Assembly (NCBI GenBank): GCA_033782935.1
Contig: JAWQEG010001559.1
Coordinates: 372,001-436,000, forward strand
Direction of reading: 5' to 3'
Source: Petrolisthes cinctipes
Lineage: Eukaryota; Arthropoda; Malacostraca; Decapoda; Porcellanidae
DNA: 64,000 bases
Positions within the stretch are counted from its first letter, which is position 1. Each line of letters begins with the position of its first letter. Of the stretch, positions 62,601-64,000 are shown piece after piece. The translations under genes and the position numbers were made by a program. Below the pieces are notes generated by a model. It saw only the letters and a list, made by a program, of their open reading frames with translations, was not told the DNA's origin and ran no database searches.

Positions 62601-64000
62601 CCACCACCCTATAAATGATTGTTGATATTTACAGTCCAAGAACTGTAATGACACACACACACCCACCACCCCATAAATGACGGTTGATATTTATAGTCCA
62701 AGCAATGTAATGACACCCACACACCCACCACCCCATAAATGACTGTTGATATTTTCAGTCCAAGCACTGTAATGACATCCACACACCCATTGCCCCATGA
62801 ATGACTGTTGATATTTACTGTCCAAGCACTCTAATGATAACCACGACCCTATGAATGACTGTTGATATTTACAATCAAATCACTGTAATGACACCCATAC
62901 ACCCACCACCTCATGAAAGACTGTTGATATTTACAGTCAAAGCAATGTAATGACACCCCAACACCCACGACCCCATGAATTATAGTTGATATTTACAGTC
63001 CAAGCACTGTAATGACACCCACACACCCACAGCCCCATGAATGACTGTTGATATTTACAGTCCAAGCACTGTAATGACACCCACCACCCTATGAATGACT
63101 GTTGATAATTACAATCAATACACTGTAATGACACTCACACACCTACCACCCCATGAATGACTGTTGACATTTTCAGTCCAAGCACTGTAATGACACCCTC
63201 ACACCCACCACCCCATAAATGACTGTTGATATTTACAGTCAAAGCACTGTAATGACACCCCAACACCCACGACCCCATGAATTATAGTTGATATTTACAT
63301 TCCAAGCACTGTAATGACACCCACACACCCACAGCCCCATGAATGACAGTTGATATTTACAGTCCAAGCACTCTAATGATACCCACCACCTTATGAATGA
63401 CTGTTAATATTTTAATCAAATCACTGTAATGACACTCACCCAACCACCACCCCATAAATGACTGTTGATATTTACAGTCCAAGCACTGTAATGACACCCA
63501 CCACCCTATAAATGACTGTTGATAATTACGATTAAAACACTGTAATGACACTCACACACCTACCACCCCATGAATGACTGTTGATATTTACAGTCCAAGC
63601 ACTGTAATGACACCCACACACCCACCACCCCTTGATTGACTGTTGATATTTACAGTCCAAGCAATGTAATGACACCCAAACACCCACCACCCTATAAATG
63701 ACTGTTGATATTTACAGTCCAAGCAATGTAATGACACCCAAACACCCACCACCCTATAAATGACTGTTGATATTTACAGTCCAAGCACTGTAATGACACT
63801 CACACAACCACCACCCCATAAATGACTGTTGATATTTACAGTCCAAGCACTGTAATGACACCCACCACCCTATGAATGACTGTTGATAATTACAATCAAA
63901 ACACAGTAATGACACTCACACACCTACCACCCCATGAATGACTTATGACATTTTCAGTACAAGCACTGTAATGACACCCTCACACCCACCACCCCATAAA
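59658..64000. repeat. 4937-bp satellite duplication, copy 2 (cut by window end)
   Basis: 4343 of the expected 4937 bp are present before the window stops. The match to copy 1 is still perfect in phase at 64000, so the block, and possibly further copies, continue beyond. Confidence 0.9.

Larger units (their letters stand above)
25668..64000. repeat. Satellite array, right segment (same monomer family)
   Basis: This is the same satellite, in the same orientation and phase, resuming exactly after the 3' LTR: the monomer broken at TTTAC continues with AGTCAAAGCACTG. The 62-bp and 54-bp classes alternate as on the left. It differs from the left segment in carrying several large, nearly identical tandem duplications (1.74, 4.0 and 4.94 kb, listed separately), so homogenisation appears more recent here. 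A run of 13 C at 51384-51396 and other C-run expansions sit in the C-rich half of single monomers. No gene, RNA gene or second mobile element was recognised in this 38 kb. The array continues past the window end. Confidence 0.97.

Noticed and set aside
25673..64000. Similar minus-strand open frames in the right segment, some exactly duplicated
   Set aside because: The exact duplicates reflect duplicated satellite blocks (offsets 1741, 4019 and 4937 bp), not conserved genes.
1..64000. CRISPR-like array (regular period about 60 bp)
   Set aside because: There are no unique spacers; the whole period is repeated with drift, in a eukaryotic setting.
1..64000. Telomeric repeat, suggested by the GT-rich minus strand
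   Set aside because: The CA/GT blocks sit inside a 62-bp monomer with an AT-rich half; no run of a short telomeric unit such as TTAGGG was seen.
42301..64000. Treating the large near-identical duplications purely as assembly errors
   Set aside because: The copies differ by substitutions and whole-monomer indels and have clean junctions, so real duplications are more likely. Assembly error cannot be excluded from sequence alone.

Overview
The window is animal (metazoan) genomic DNA made almost entirely of one tandem satellite, interrupted by a single LTR retrotransposon. The eukaryotic call rests on a ~58 kb satellite array, a TG...CA-bounded LTR element with a 5-bp target duplication, and a pol of the GMR1-like Ty3/gypsy lineage (gypsy-type RT but integrase placed before RT). 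That lineage was first described from deuterostomes such as fish and sea squirts. I cannot name a species. No host protein gene, tRNA, rRNA or CRISPR locus is visible.

Layout. Positions 1-19294 and 25668-64000 are the satellite, in one head-to-tail orientation, and neither array end is reached. The basic monomer is about 62 bp. A short form of about 54 bp lacks an 8-bp CA-rich piece of the spacer, and rarer forms carry 2-3 bp deletions. Each monomer has an AT-rich half with the perfect dyad GACTGT-N8-ACAGTC and a C/A-only half (CACCCACACACCCACCACCC). Nested duplications lie on top of the monomers: about 240 bp, 0.73 kb, 0.86 kb, 1.74 kb, about 2.0 kb, 4.0 kb and 4.94 kb. The right side (about 33-64 kb) is dominated by near-identical large duplications. 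The left side (1-9 kb) is more heterogeneous.

The mobile element occupies 19295-25667 (6373 bp, + strand). It has two 759-bp LTRs in which I saw no difference, a TTTAC target duplication, a primer-binding site, a ~430-nt leader with repeated stem-loops, one uninterrupted 1413-codon gag-pro-pol ORF, a hairpin, and a polypurine tract. The encoded order is coiled coil, SCAN-like capsid, CCHC knuckle, aspartic protease, integrase, reverse transcriptase, RNase H. All catalytic residues I could check are present except in the RT motif C box, which reads YFDN rather than YxDD.

The most informative points are the Copia-like domain order in a gypsy-type element with a SCAN-like Gag, the YFDN box in an otherwise young and intact copy, a pre-insertion empty-site paralogue about 0.7 kb downstream, leader stem-loops with a compensatory base change, and the multi-scale duplication history of the satellite.
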